64,000 bases of DNA from NCBI RefSeq assembly GCF_018619335.1, contig NZ_JAHHDX010000010.1, positions 26,390 to 90,389 on the forward strand. Direction: 5' to 3'. The notes below the pieces were generated by a model that saw only the letters and a list, made by a program, of their open reading frames with translations, was not told the origin of the DNA and did not search any database. How positions within the stretch are numbered: position 1 is the first letter of the stretch; the number at the start of each line of letters is the position of its first letter. The translations under genes and the position numbers were made by a program. The stretch comes from Alteromonas sp. ALT199 (GTDB lineage: Bacteria > Pseudomonadota > Gammaproteobacteria > Enterobacterales > Alteromonadaceae). Below are positions 46,384 through 54,544 of the stretch, piece by piece.

Positions 46384-47388
46384 ATGAGCTTAAGTAGTTT
46401 TGTTTTATTCGTGTGTATATCGCTATCGTCTCTAGCAAATGACGATACTAGTCAGTACGGTCCAAAAGATTTTTCCAATGTTACAAACAAATGGACAGCC
46501 GTGGTTGCTGCTTACGAGCCAGAAATTGAAGCCATTGACGCCGCGTTTGCGACTATGGACGACGCTCAAATTACGCAAACGGTTTATATTAAAGGGGTAA
46601 AGTACCAGTTAGGTACTTATAAAGGAGAGCCCATTGTTGTATTTAGTACGGGTGTCAGCATTACCAACGCAGCAATGACCGTACAGATGGCACTGGACTA
46701 CTTCCCTATTGATAAGCTAGTTATGATGGGTATCGCAGGGGCCATAAACCCGAAATATACACCAGGCGATATCGCAGTCCCTGAACGTTGGTACTTCCAT
46801 GACGAATCTGTCTATATCAATCCGAAGAAAGATGACGCTAACACCTATGAGCTACCGGACTATTACGCTAAACAGCTCGAATATTACAAAGCGCGACGGG
46901 AGACAGATAAGCACGCACCCGACTACAAAAACATTGGTTTTATTCACCCTACCGAGGTAGCTGTAGTTAAAGAAGGATGGGACACACGCAGAAGAATGCC
47001 CTATTTTACTGCCGATAAATCATTGTTAGAAATGGCAAAACGCGCGCTCACAAAGATCCCGCCTATCACTATGCCATCTGGTAAGGAAATACTGGTTGAT
47101 ATAGGTGGAAATGGAGTAACAGGTTCAGTATTCGTAGACAATGCTAAATACCGAGAGTGGCTGCGTGACGTCTACACGGCTGATGTTGCAGAAATGGAAT
47201 CAGCAACCGTCGCACAGGTGAGTTTTGTTAACGACGTAGATTGGTTAATTATCCGCTCAATTAGCGATTTAGCCGGCGGTCAGCACGGTAAAAATGTTGA
47301 GAATGTATTTGACGCAATTGCCTCAGGCACCGGCACAAAGCTACTACTTGGCATACTCGATGAACTCGTAGCCACCGCCCCTCAGTAA
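46384..47388 (+). CDS. exported nucleoside phosphorylase/nucleosidase-family protein
   Basis: The protein is 334 residues with a short signal peptide (ending SLA-NDD). It is a PNP/MTAN superfamily fold: FSTGVSITNAAMTVQMALDYF, MMGIAGAINPKYTPGDIAVPERWYFHDES, then AEMESATVAQV and a catalytic-type Asp in IRSISDLAGG. Cytoplasmic relatives cleave purine nucleosides, methylthioadenosine or S-adenosylhomocysteine. The export signal suggests a periplasmic role in salvaging extracellular nucleosides. It stands alone, and a REP-like palindrome follows it. Confidence 0.82.
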   Translation: MSLSSFVLFVCISLSSLANDDTSQYGPKDFSNVTNKWTAVVAAYEPEIEAIDAAFATMDDAQITQTVYIKGVKYQLGTYKGEPIVVFSTGVSITNAAMTVQMALDYFPIDKLVMMGIAGAINPKYTPGDIAVPERWYFHDESVYINPKKDDANTYELPDYYAKQLEYYKARRETDKHAPDYKNIGFIHPTEVAVVKEGWDTRRRMPYFTADKSLLEMAKRALTKIPPITMPSGKEILVDIGGNGVTGSVFVDNAKYREWLRDVYTADVAEMESATVAQVSFVNDVDWLIIRSISDLAGGQHGKNVENVFDAIASGTGTKLLLGILDELVATAPQ

Positions 47389-47391
47389 CCA

Positions 47392-47486
47392 ATAAATGGG
47401 GTCAGAGTACATTTTTCGACAATCGAAGCAGAGTAGTTTTTAAAAAAGTACTCTGACCCCATTATTTATGTACTCTGACCTCATTA
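47392..47486. mobile_element. REPIN/MITE-like palindrome with GGGGTCAGAGTAC arms
   Basis: The left arm ATAAATGGGGTCAGAGTAC (47392-47410) pairs with the right arm at 47448-47469. A further half-copy, GTACTCTGACCTCATTA, lies at 47470-47486. The GGGGTCAGAGTAC word is typical of REP-type sequences moved by RAYT (IS200-like Y1) transposases. No transposase is present nearby, so this is a non-autonomous remnant. Confidence 0.6.
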
Positions 47487-47497
47487 GTTCAGGTATA

Positions 47498-47527
47498 AAA
47501 AAGCCCCAACCTTGGTTGGGGCTTTTT
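47498..47527. terminator. bidirectional terminator before the second aconitase
   Basis: AAGCCCCAACC-TT-GGTTGGGGCTT (47501-47524) is flanked by A and T runs between the converging nucleosidase and aconitase genes. Confidence 0.85.
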
Positions 47528-47551
47528 AATGTTTTGTTTAGCGGTAAGTTC

Positions 47552-50362
47552 TTATACGCGCTTAACTGCTAGGTCCGCTTCAAACTTTGGTGCTACAGCC
47601 AAATCTTCTGAAGGTGGAGCAAACTTAGTTAAGTCGATGCCTTCAACCGCTTGCTTGTATTCTTCAGTTGTTGGGAAGCGACCAAGTACAGTTGAAAGTA
47701 CTACCAGTGGCGTAGAGCCAAGTAGTGATTCACCTTTCTTCTCAGAAGAGTCAGCAACAACACGGCCTTGGAATAAGCGAGTTGACGTTGCGATTACTGT
47801 GTCGCCCGGCTCAGCTTTTTCTTGGTTACCCATACATAGGTTACATCCTGGACGCTCTAGGTAAAGAATGTTGTCGTACTTAGTACGCGCGGCTTCTTTA
47901 GGCTTAGCATCGTCGAATTCAAAGCCTGCGTATTTGGCAAGTACTTCCCAGTCGCCTTCTGCTTTAAGCTCGTCAACAATGTTGTATGTAGGTGGCGCAA
48001 CAACAAGCGGCGCTTTAAACTCTACAGAGCCGTTAAGCTTCTCTAGGTTACGCAGCATTTGCGCGATAATTTGCATGTCGCCTTTGTGCACCATGCAAGA
48101 ACCTACGAAACCTAGGTCTACTGGCTTACCATCGTAGTAAGAAACTGGACGAATTACGTCGTGGGTATAACGCTTAGACACGTCTTCGTTGTTTACGTCT
48201 GGGTCAGCAATCATCGGCTCATCAATTAGGTCTAGATCGATAACCACTTCTGCGTAGTATTTAGCGTTGTCATCTGGTGCAAGCGCTGGTACTTCGCCAG
48301 ACTTAATTTCAGCAATACGCTTGTCAGCAAGGTCGATTAGACCTTGAAGCATGTTCGCTTCGTTATCCATACCCTTGTCGATCATGATTTGGATACGAGT
48401 CTTAGCAAGCTCAAGTGACGCAACCATAGTCTCATTATCAGAGATACAGATTGACGCTTTCGCTTTCATTTCTGCAGACCAGTCAGTGAATGTAAACGCT
48501 TGGTCAGCAAGTAGAGTACCGATTTGTACTTCAATTACGCGACCTTGGAACACGTTCTCACCAGCGAACTGCTTAAGCATTTGTGCTTGAGTAGCATGTA
48601 CAACATCACGGAAGTCCATGTGCTCTTTCATGCTACCTTTAAAGGTAACTTTCACAGACTCCGGAATTGGCATTGCCGCTTCACCTGTCGCAAGTGCTAG
48701 TGCAACCGTACCTGAGTCGGCACCGAATGCTACACCTTTTGACATACGAGTGTGTGAGTCACCACCAATGATGATGGCGCGGTCGTCTACCGTGATGTCG
48801 TTAAGCACTTTGTGAATAACGTCAGTCATTGAGTGGTAAACACCTTTAGGGTCACGTGCTGTGATAACACCAAAGTTGTTCATGAATGACATAAGCTTAG
48901 GGATGTTAGCCTGTGCTTTCTTATCCCATACTGACGCCGTGTGACAACCAGATTGGTATGCACCATCAACAATTGGTGAAATGGTTGATGCAGCCATTGA
49001 CTCTAATTCTTGACAAGTCATCGGGCCCGTAGTGTCCTGAGAACCTACGATATTTACTTTAACGCGAACGTCAGAACCCGCGTGAAGCGGTGCATCTGAG
49101 TTTACGCCAACCGCGTTGCGGTTAAAGATTTTTTCTACAGCAGTAAGACCTTGGCCTTCGTGTGATACTTCTTTAGACGCTGCGTAAACTGCTGGTGCTT
49201 CAGTACCAAGTGTACGTGCTGCAAAAGATTGTAGTTGCTTACCGAAAACGACCGCGTAAGAACCACCCGCTTTCATGAACTCCATTTTCTGAGGAGTAAA
49301 TGAAGCAGATACGTCAGCTAGCTCTTCTGAACCGTTGTATAGCTTCTTCTCTTGGGTATCGATAGTAAGTACAGTACCTGTAGCTACAGAGTAAGCTTCT
49401 TCAAGCACTGGGTCGCCGTTTGCATCGCGAACCACATCGCCGTTTTCGTCTGTCTTCTTAACCCAGTTTTTAAGGTCAAGACCAATACCACCGGTTACGT
49501 CTACGGTAGTAAGGAAGATTGGAGCGATTCCGTTAGTACCAGCAACAATTGGCGCTTTGTTTACAAATGGAATGTAAGGGCTTGTTGGCTCACCGGCCCA
49601 AAGCGCTACGTTGTTCACACCAGACATACGTGAAGAACCTACACCCATTGTGCCTTTTTCGGCAATAAGCATAACTTTTGCGTTAGGGTGCTTTTTACCT
49701 AGCTCAACAATTTCTTGCTGCGCTTCTGGTGTAATCATGCATTGGCCGTGAAGCTCACGGTCAGCTCGAGAGTGCGCTTGGTTACCTGGAGAAAGAAGGT
49801 CAGTTGAGATATCACCTTCAGCAGCAATATAGGTAACTACTTCAATTTTCTCTGGAACCTCAGGAAGCTTGGTAAAGAATTCTGCTTTTGCGTAGCTTTC
49901 TAGTACGTCTTTAGCAATCGCGTTACCCGCTTTAAATGCTGTTTCAAGACGCTCAGTATCCGCTTCGTACAGATAAACTTGAGTTTTCAATACTTCTGCA
50001 GCTGGATTGGCAACTGCTTCATCATCAGAAAGTGCTAGGTCTAGAAGTGCTTCTACAGACGGACCACCTTTCATGTGTGAAAGTAGCTCAAGTGCAAACT
50101 CTGGCGTGATTTCTTCTACTTTTTCTTCGCCAAGTACAATTTCTTTCAAAAATTGTGCTTTAACACCAGCAGCAGGCGTCGTTCCTGGCAAGGTGTTGTA
50201 GATAAAGAATTTTAGAGAGTCTTCGCGGTGCTCGTTTGTTGTATCTTTAATTTGAGCAATAATTTCAGACAGCAGATCTGCACTGTCGATTGGCTTAGGG
50301 TTAAGACCTAGTTCCGTTTTACGGGTTTCGATCTCTGCCAGATATTCTGAATACAAACTCAT
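47552..50362 (-). CDS. AcnB-like bifunctional aconitate hydratase/2-methylisocitrate dehydratase, long paralog
   Basis: The protein is 936 residues, about 70 longer than classical AcnB. It has the B-type order: a HEAT-like N-terminus, a swivel domain (GTMGVGSSRMSGVNN), VGSQDTTGPMTCQELE, IGGDSHTRMSKGVAFG, GSCMVHKGDMQ and the C-terminal CNLCMGNQ with Fe-S cysteines. It therefore resembles AcnB in layout but is divergent along its length. It may replace or complement the frameshifted acnB 6 kb away, perhaps under iron or oxidative stress, or act on 2-methylisocitrate. It is monocistronic with its own terminator. Confidence 0.85.
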   Translation of the reverse strand: MSLYSEYLAEIETRKTELGLNPKPIDSADLLSEIIAQIKDTTNEHREDSLKFFIYNTLPGTTPAAGVKAQFLKEIVLGEEKVEEITPEFALELLSHMKGGPSVEALLDLALSDDEAVANPAAEVLKTQVYLYEADTERLETAFKAGNAIAKDVLESYAKAEFFTKLPEVPEKIEVVTYIAAEGDISTDLLSPGNQAHSRADRELHGQCMITPEAQQEIVELGKKHPNAKVMLIAEKGTMGVGSSRMSGVNNVALWAGEPTSPYIPFVNKAPIVAGTNGIAPIFLTTVDVTGGIGLDLKNWVKKTDENGDVVRDANGDPVLEEAYSVATGTVLTIDTQEKKLYNGSEELADVSASFTPQKMEFMKAGGSYAVVFGKQLQSFAARTLGTEAPAVYAASKEVSHEGQGLTAVEKIFNRNAVGVNSDAPLHAGSDVRVKVNIVGSQDTTGPMTCQELESMAASTISPIVDGAYQSGCHTASVWDKKAQANIPKLMSFMNNFGVITARDPKGVYHSMTDVIHKVLNDITVDDRAIIIGGDSHTRMSKGVAFGADSGTVALALATGEAAMPIPESVKVTFKGSMKEHMDFRDVVHATQAQMLKQFAGENVFQGRVIEVQIGTLLADQAFTFTDWSAEMKAKASICISDNETMVASLELAKTRIQIMIDKGMDNEANMLQGLIDLADKRIAEIKSGEVPALAPDDNAKYYAEVVIDLDLIDEPMIADPDVNNEDVSKRYTHDVIRPVSYYDGKPVDLGFVGSCMVHKGDMQIIAQMLRNLEKLNGSVEFKAPLVVAPPTYNIVDELKAEGDWEVLAKYAGFEFDDAKPKEAARTKYDNILYLERPGCNLCMGNQEKAEPGDTVIATSTRLFQGRVVADSSEKKGESLLGSTPLVVLSTVLGRFPTTEEYKQAVEGIDLTKFAPPSEDLAVAPKFEADLAVKRV

Positions 50363-50760
50363 ATAGTTCTCTCGGTCTTAGTTTTACTTGGGCGTAGTGT
50401 TAAGTCGGTCTTAGCTATACGCATATAAAAATGAGGGGTATTTTAACCGATTTTTAGCAGTTACGTAATGACTGAAAGTAATCAGTTAGGCATACACCCA
50501 CTCAAACTAGATTTACGTAAATCTACAAGAGCGCGAGCGTTAAAATCATGCTTTACAGAAATTTTCAATTTACTAACAAATTTCAATAACTTAAAAACAA
50601 TTAACTCTAAAACCCTTAAGATCTCGAAAGTGATTGGTTATACCAATAAAGATAAATAATAGTGTTGCACTTATGACAGACATTCACTCCACTTATGGTG
50701 CTACCAGTACAAATTACCATCAATATTGAAACAAACTTTCATTTTTTTAACGTTTTTGAC
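50363..50760. other. intergenic region
   Basis: This AT-rich gap of 398 bases lies between the long aconitase start and the end of the GSDH-type gene, both on the minus strand. A 63-codon frame at 50468-50659 has no support as a gene. The aconitase promoter must lie here. Confidence 0.4.
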
Positions 50761-51987
50761 CTAGTCATCAATAGGCGAGACTTTTACTAACTTGGCATTT
50801 TCCCCGTCCGTCAATAGAAGAAGGTTACCTTCATGATCTACCGCGATGTCTCTTAATCGTTCTCCAAGCTCATCAAAAATTTTTGTAGAAACATAGTTAT
50901 TTGAAACTGTATTAACAGCATATAGGGCTTGGGCTTTCAAACTGGTGATAAGCAAGGTATCAGCTAACATTGGATGCTGTTTATTAGAATAGTAAATCAT
51001 AGATGAAGGCGCTATAGATGGTGTCCAGTCCACAATAGGGTCTGTCATGCCCGGGTAGGTTGAAAAAGGCGAAATTCTGGCGCCCGAATAGTCTTTTCCT
51101 AACGTAACTATAGGCCAACCGTAGTTTGCGCCTTTTTGCAGAAGGTTTATTTCATCGCCACCGTCAGGGCCGTGCTCATGCATAAATATTTGCCCTTTAG
51201 GCCCTTTTACCAAGCCCTGCGGGTTTCTATGCCCTAATGTGTATACGTAAGGGTTGTCTGGGAATGCAGGTTTTATTAACGGCTTGCCCGCAAGTGTGAA
51301 ACCCAGCACTTTACCTAACTGTGAACTAACAACCTGCGCTTGCTCTCGGTAATCGAACCCGTCACCTGTGGTAACTAAAAAGCCCTGTTCTTGACCTGAT
51401 TCACTACCTTCAAGCTGAAGAAGTTTTCCGCCGTAGTGCACAGGCGTATCTTTTGTTTGTACTACCTCGAATACCGGCTCTATGTTAGTAATACCGGAAG
51501 AAAGTGAAAGCTCTCCTTTTACAACTGCTAGACGGTTAACATCCTCGCTCCCCTTTGAGTAGCTGAGTAATACAGTGCGGCTGGCGGGAAACTGAGAAGG
51601 TATAAGAACGTCTAGCACACCGCCCTGCCCTTCAGTATACAAGTCATCAAGAGCCAAAGAAAACTTAGAAACTTGGCCGCTATCATCAACAATGACAAGC
51701 TCGCCATCTCTTGTCACTACTAATGTATGCGTAGTTGCTTTAACCTTGTCGACAACTGTCGTTATGGCTTTCGGGAAAGCTAACGAGGTTACCAAATCCT
51801 CTGTTACTACATGACTGGAAAAACGCTCTAAAGAAGCAGACACATCGCTAGCGACATCATGCTTTTCAAAATTAGTTGTAGGCTCAACAGCAGTGTCAGA
51901 AACAAGGCCTGAAGCAAGAGCTGGCGTAAATGCACAGCCAGTTAACGCGAAAACCAGTATGTTTCTTATAATATGCCCTGACATCAT
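50761..51987 (-). CDS. GSDH-type PQQ-dependent sugar dehydrogenase-like lipoprotein
   Basis: The protein is 408 residues with the lipobox ALTGC (Cys18). It is a six-bladed beta-propeller of the glucose/sorbosone dehydrogenase (YliI/Asd) family: the core motif YTLGHRNPQGL is followed by HEHGPDGGDEIN and GANYGWPIVTLGKDYSG. Relatives oxidise soluble aldoses using PQQ in the periplasm. Cofactor use here is inferred from the family. It is divergent from the small membrane protein gene at 52156. Confidence 0.85.
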   Translation of the reverse strand: MMSGHIIRNILVFALTGCAFTPALASGLVSDTAVEPTTNFEKHDVASDVSASLERFSSHVVTEDLVTSLAFPKAITTVVDKVKATTHTLVVTRDGELVIVDDSGQVSKFSLALDDLYTEGQGGVLDVLIPSQFPASRTVLLSYSKGSEDVNRLAVVKGELSLSSGITNIEPVFEVVQTKDTPVHYGGKLLQLEGSESGQEQGFLVTTGDGFDYREQAQVVSSQLGKVLGFTLAGKPLIKPAFPDNPYVYTLGHRNPQGLVKGPKGQIFMHEHGPDGGDEINLLQKGANYGWPIVTLGKDYSGARISPFSTYPGMTDPIVDWTPSIAPSSMIYYSNKQHPMLADTLLITSLKAQALYAVNTVSNNYVSTKIFDELGERLRDIAVDHEGNLLLLTDGENAKLVKVSPIDD

Positions 51988-52155
51988 TGTGATTGTCCTC
52001 GTTGACCTAACAAAACCTAATTTAACCTACGATGGTGTACTTTGTTGTTAAACTCAATTCGCTTTTAAGATTAATATACCTACATTCATTGTTTTTGTTG
52101 CGCTTTGTAGATGGTTAATACATGGTATCGAGCGACGAACCTTGGAATGTAAAAC

Positions 52156-52632
52156 ATGAAAAACCTAACTCGCCGCACTATTTTTCATTTTATCCCATCT
52201 TGGGCTGTGGGTTTCCTACTTGCAAGTGTGTTTCACTCAACTGCCGTTTTGATGGGCCTGGTGGACATTAACGTTGAACTGACTGTCAACGATTGGCTTT
52301 TTATGATGTGGCAGGATGCCTTAGGCCTCTTACCTACTTACGGCGTAATTATCGCCGTCACTTTACTGTTAGCTTTCTCAGTAACGCACTTTATCGTCAA
52401 TCGCTTGAGCCTTCATAAAACAAAAGTTTCTATCAATCAAATACGGTTCGTTCTTTTTACTGTCGCTGGTGGCCTGTCATTTTTGTTGATGCTGTTAGCC
52501 ATGCAGCCCATGTTGAACGTAACTCTTATTGCCGGCGCTCGCTCAACCCTAGGCCTTATTGCGCAATGCCTAGCAGGCGTTCTCGCTGGCGGGATGTACA
52601 GTCAATTAAGTGATAGTTCCGGCAGGCATTAA
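52156..52632 (+). CDS. four-helix membrane protein of unknown function
   Basis: The protein is 158 residues with about four membrane segments (around 13-35, 58-75, 95-115 and 125-150). The N-terminus is basic (MKNLTRRTIFHF), consistent with an N-in inner-membrane protein. No recognised family motif is present. It is 110 bases upstream of the FadD-like gene and could be its partner, but this is only positional. Confidence 0.65.
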   Translation: MKNLTRRTIFHFIPSWAVGFLLASVFHSTAVLMGLVDINVELTVNDWLFMMWQDALGLLPTYGVIIAVTLLLAFSVTHFIVNRLSLHKTKVSINQIRFVLFTVAGGLSFLLMLLAMQPMLNVTLIAGARSTLGLIAQCLAGVLAGGMYSQLSDSSGRH

Positions 52633-52742
52633 TAACTGCAATTTATACTACTAAATAAACCAACACTGATGTAAATAAAAAGTTAAGTTTGCTAATGTAC
52701 GGTATAGACCCTACTTCCCTTGCCTTACTAGGAATAAGCAAC

Positions 52743-54311
52743 ATGATAACTTACCCAGATAATGTGACATGTCTAGCCGACTATATTGAAAGTGTTTTGC
52801 AGAAGTTCGCTGATAGACCTGCATACACGGCGCTCGGACAAACCCTCACGTTTGCCGATATTGACAGTAAGTCGTCAGCGTTAGCGCGTTACTTTGTGCA
52901 CGAAGCGAAATTAACTCCGGGTACTAAGGTCGCCATACAGCTTCCTAATCTTATCCAAAATCCTATTGTTGTTTACGCTGCTCTGCGCGCTGGTCTTGTC
53001 GTTGTTAATACGAATCCGCTCTATACTGAGAGAGAGATGAAGCACCAGTTTACCGATAGTGGTGCAAAAGCGTTAGTAATCTTAGGCGACTTACTTCCTA
53101 AGTTTACTAGTATTAAAGATGACACAAGTATCGAAACTGTTATCACAACCTCGGCGACAGAGCTTCTAGACCCTAATACTGCGCCAGAACTCGATAACAC
53201 CATTTCATTCACTAAAGCAATCGATGTGGGCAGTGCACTACCTCCGTTCTCTCGCCCATCAATAACGCTAGACCAACTCGCCATGCTGCAATACACAGGC
53301 GGCACAACTGGCGTTTCTAAAGGTGCAGCATTAAGTAACAATAATGTTCTCGCTAACTGTATTCAAATGCTTGATCGCATTGGTGATGGCTTCAAAGACG
53401 GCGAAGAAGTGTTGGTGTGCCCGTTACCGCTTTATCATATTTATGCGTTTACGGTCGGTATGATGGCGTTATTTGCGAAAGGCACACACATTATTCTCAT
53501 CCCTAACCCGAGAGACATAGACGGTTTCATTCAAACACTTAAGCCTCATAAAATATCTGCCTTTATGGGTATTAATACGCTATTTGTCGGACTTGGTCGA
53601 CATCCAGAATTCGCGAAGCTCGACTTTTCTAATTTACATCTCACTATGTCTGGCGGTACTGCTCTTACCCAGGCGGCGGTGTCAATTTGGCAAGATGTCA
53701 CAGGTAATACTATTACGGAAGGTTATGGATTATCTGAAACTTCTCCAGTGGTGTCGTTCAATATTCCAGGAAAAGAAGAAATTGGTACCGTGGGGCACGA
53801 ACTTGATGACACTGAAGTGGCACTACTAGATAGTAAAGATAACCCCGTAGAAGAAGGTGAATCAGGACAAATAGCGGTACGTGGCCCACAGGTTATGATG
53901 GGCTATTGGAACCGTGATGATGAGACAGCTAAGGTCATGACTAAAGATGGCTTCTTTAAAACTGGGGATATTGGTATACGCACTGCGTCAGGCGCTGTAA
54001 AAATAGTAGATCGCCTTAAGGATATGATTATCGTATCTGGCTTTAACGTCTACCCGAATGAAATAGAAGACGTCCTTACCTCTCATCCAAGCGTGATGGA
54101 AGCTGCCGTTGTTGGTAAGCCTGATGATAAAACAGGAGAACGAGTGTGTGCTTACATTACGTTATCTGGTGATGTATCGACAGAAGACGTTATCGAACAT
54201 TGCAAGACGCAGTTAACGAACTACAAAGTTCCGAAGTCAATCACAATTTTAGAAGAGCTACCCAAATCGACAGTGGGTAAAATACTCCGTCGAGAACTAC
54301 GTTCTGCCTAA
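52743..54311 (+). CDS. long-chain-fatty-acid-CoA ligase (FadD-like)
   Basis: The protein is 522 residues from the ATG at 52743, which has an AGGA site nine bases upstream. It has YTGGTTGVSKGA (phosphate binding), ITEGYGLSETSPVV, the KTGDIG motif and DRLKDMIIVSGFNVYPNEIE, and ends with the catalytic-lysine motif STVGKILRR. The full set identifies a fatty acyl-CoA synthetase close to E. coli FadD. It activates free fatty acids for beta-oxidation or lipid synthesis. It is followed by a terminator. Confidence 0.9.
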   Translation: MITYPDNVTCLADYIESVLQKFADRPAYTALGQTLTFADIDSKSSALARYFVHEAKLTPGTKVAIQLPNLIQNPIVVYAALRAGLVVVNTNPLYTEREMKHQFTDSGAKALVILGDLLPKFTSIKDDTSIETVITTSATELLDPNTAPELDNTISFTKAIDVGSALPPFSRPSITLDQLAMLQYTGGTTGVSKGAALSNNNVLANCIQMLDRIGDGFKDGEEVLVCPLPLYHIYAFTVGMMALFAKGTHIILIPNPRDIDGFIQTLKPHKISAFMGINTLFVGLGRHPEFAKLDFSNLHLTMSGGTALTQAAVSIWQDVTGNTITEGYGLSETSPVVSFNIPGKEEIGTVGHELDDTEVALLDSKDNPVEEGESGQIAVRGPQVMMGYWNRDDETAKVMTKDGFFKTGDIGIRTASGAVKIVDRLKDMIIVSGFNVYPNEIEDVLTSHPSVMEAAVVGKPDDKTGERVCAYITLSGDVSTEDVIEHCKTQLTNYKVPKSITILEELPKSTVGKILRRELRSA

Positions 54312-54333
54312 TAGGCAAAAAACGTTCGAAAGG

Positions 54334-54363
54334 CGCATAGTGTGAAATCCTATGCGTTTTTTT
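54334..54363 (+). terminator. rho-independent terminator after the FadD-like gene
   Basis: CGCATAG (54334-54340) and CTATGCG (54350-54356) form the stem, followed by T7. It lies 23 bases after the stop. Confidence 0.8.
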
Positions 54364-54544
54364 AACTTATAATCAGACAACTGCTACCAAAGGATAAGCC
54401 TTCTTTGTTGAAAAGCTCACCATTCTCGCGTTAACTTAGGTTTATCTAACTCACTTTCGTTGCACTTATGCAATTTACGACACTGTTCGCCTCTCAGAAT
54501 TTCAATCCTAGTTTCTGTTCACGCTCTGTAAAAGAGCTCTCATT

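Noticed and set aside
50468..50659. A 63-codon plus-strand ORF in the gap before the long aconitase
   Set aside because: It is short, has no ribosome binding site or family resemblance, and has a composition typical of random AT-rich DNA.
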